A stretch of DNA of 64,000 nucleotides, from contig NZ_BJOV01000005.1 of the NCBI RefSeq assembly GCF_009932475.1, forward strand, positions 186,001 to 250,000, in the 5' to 3' direction. Shown in pieces: positions 62,821 through 64,000 of the stretch. Positions within the stretch are counted from its first letter, which is position 1. The number at the start of each line of letters is the position of its first letter. A program made the position numbers and the translations under genes. The notes below the pieces were generated by a model that saw only the letters and a program-made list of their open reading frames with translations, did no database searches and was not told the DNA's origin. The DNA comes from Gordonia spumicola (GTDB lineage: Bacteria; Actinomycetota; Actinomycetes; Mycobacteriales; Mycobacteriaceae).

Positions 62821-63834
62821 TCGGCGACGTCGGACGAACAGCCAGCCGCCGACGGCGATCACGAGGAGACCGAGTGCGGTGGCCGCGCCGGTGACGACGC
62901 CGCGTCCGATGCGGTCTGCGTGGTCGTACACATAGGCGGGCTGGGCGTCGTCTGAGGTCAGCGAGTCGTCCGCCGACGACAGGTTGTTCGAGACAGTCGT
63001 CAGCGCGCCCTTGAGCTGACCGATGCCCGACGACAACGAGTCGGCGGCTTTGACGGTGTCGGCCTTCGCCGACGCGAGGGTGGTCAGCCCGTCCCGCAAC
63101 TGGTTCGCCGCGGTCCGTGCCTGCGCGATGGCCCGGTCCACCTGCCTGGCCGCCGGGCCCGCGGCCGCGGTGGTCCGATCGAGTTCGGCACGCAGGGGAC
63201 CGAGGTCGCCGAGCGTCGCCGCGATCTGCCTGCTCGCCGACTGGAGCGACTTGAGCTGTGCGATCGTCTTGTCGGCGCCAGGCACGTCGCTCCGCGAGAG
63301 GCCCGTGATGATCGGGGTGACGAGCTGGTCGACGTCCCGGGCCGACGACGCCAACGACTGCGCCTGTTCCAGACCTTTCGACACGCTCGTACCCAACCGC
63401 TGGATCTGCGCGGCGGCCGCCTGCAGGTCGGGTGCGGACGCGAGTCCGGCGGCCATCTGCTCGGCGGCGCCCGCCGCGGTGTCGATCGAGGCGAACGTCG
63501 GTTCGACGCTCGAGACCACTTTGTCGATGCCGGAGGTTCCGCTGTCGACGGCGGCCGACATCATGTCGATCATCATCTTCGCCGAGCCGACCGACTCCTG
63601 GGCCGATGCGACATCGTCCGGGCTGAGGTCCACCGCGGGCGGACGGATGGTGGGCGCGGTGGTCAGGAACACCGCGCCGCCTGCGACGAGTCCGGCGAAG
63701 ACGACGGTCAGGAAGGCCACGGCCGGTACCACCAGCCGGGAGGCCGACGCCGGGCGAGGAGCGTCGTCGTGGCTCTCCGCAACATCGGGCTCGTCGTCGT
63801 GCAAGGCGTGACGAGGTGCGTCCATGAGCGTCAT
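62806..63834 (-). CDS. membrane protein with long extracytoplasmic coiled-coil region
   Basis: 342 residues, ATG start. TM1 is at about 34-57, a long Ala/Ser/Asp-rich helical region at about 70-300 (repeated heptad-like stretches, e.g. [20 protein letters not shown]), and TM2 at about 312-332 followed by a short RRRRS tail. The layout recalls the periplasmic helical part of YhgE/Pip-type phage-infection or MmpL-accessory proteins, but no signature is decisive. Function unknown; a helical spacer in the periplasm is likely. The upstream 166 bases to the window end show no gene. Confidence 0.75.
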   Translation of the reverse strand: MTLMDAPRHALHDDEPDVAESHDDAPRPASASRLVVPAVAFLTVVFAGLVAGGAVFLTTAPTIRPPAVDLSPDDVASAQESVGSAKMMIDMMSAAVDSGTSGIDKVVSSVEPTFASIDTAAGAAEQMAAGLASAPDLQAAAAQIQRLGTSVSKGLEQAQSLASSARDVDQLVTPIITGLSRSDVPGADKTIAQLKSLQSASRQIAATLGDLGPLRAELDRTTAAAGPAARQVDRAIAQARTAANQLRDGLTTLASAKADTVKAADSLSSGIGQLKGALTTVSNNLSSADDSLTSDDAQPAYVYDHADRIGRGVVTGAATALGLLVIAVGGWLFVRRRRSAVE

Positions 63835-64000
63835 CGGGGTCTCCTGTTCGGTGTCGGTCCGTCGACGGGCAGACGTGGCCCGACCCTACGGACGCAAGCT
63901 GTCAGGACCCTGAGCGTGTGGCCGGACGCACACGCGACAAGACTTGAGGGGCGAATCGGTGTCACCACGCGACACCGATCCACTCCTCAACCGACCAGTC

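Overview
The window is about 68% GC and dense with genes, and it reads as chromosome of a mycolic-acid-containing actinobacterium (order Mycobacteriales; a Gordonia-like organism is my best guess). The evidence is a mycolyltransferase of the antigen 85 type, an accA3/sseA/maf/accE/accD5/birA/purK/purE block ordered much like the Mycobacterium tuberculosis Rv3275c-Rv3285 region, an lhr-nei pair like Rv3296-Rv3297, a PrpR-prpDBC methylcitrate module and an EthA-type monooxygenase. Assignments rest on motif reading only; no searches were run.

Layout. 1-7.2 kb: VWA lipoprotein, Nei-type DNA glycosylase and the giant Lhr helicase, which carries a short repeat inserted in frame. 7.2-9.0 kb: a cobalamin riboswitch, cbtB, cbtA and a degenerate histidine-phosphatase-like gene. 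9-13.3 kb: an OGG-like unknown, a PASTA membrane protein, a non-coding repeat region, a beta-lactamase-fold hydrolase and an acyl-CoA dehydrogenase. 13.3-18.2 kb: four tandem paralogous secreted proteins with the same C-terminal tail, followed directly by a mycolyltransferase and a strong terminator. I consider this the least described part of the window. 18.2-21 kb: EthA-like monooxygenase with a tandem operator and a PucR-family regulator. 21-27.8 kb: proline use (putP, putA, divergent PucR/PruR-type activator with a palindromic site between them). 27.8-36.3 kb: propionate use (prpR, prpD-prpB-prpC) followed by pyruvate carboxylase. 36.35-38.9 kb: an IS3 element abutting an IS30-family element whose 3' part has been lost. 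38.9-41.6 kb: metE under a second cobalamin riboswitch. 41.65-49.5 kb: an 1817-residue single-chain biotin carboxylase/BCCP/carboxyltransferase, a small unknown and accA3. 49.6-57 kb: a condensation-domain acyltransferase, SufE-like protein, SseA, a zinc-metallopeptidase lipoprotein, an inverted pair of dispersed repeats, Maf, AccE, AccD and divergent BirA. 57-64 kb: membrane protein, PH-domain protein coupled to a two-component system, GtrA-family protein, purK-purE and a coiled-coil membrane protein.

Two themes tie the window together. First, acyl-CoA carboxylation and propionyl-CoA metabolism: three separate biotin-carboxylase-containing proteins (Lys1095, Lys621 and Lys561 as predicted biotin sites), a carboxyltransferase, the biotin ligase and the methylcitrate cycle. 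Second, vitamin B12: both cobalamin riboswitches control genes that make sense under B12 shortage (cobalt import and B12-independent methionine synthesis).

Most coding regions have long antisense open frames because of the GC-rich third positions. These were treated as shadows. No tRNA, rRNA or CRISPR array was seen.
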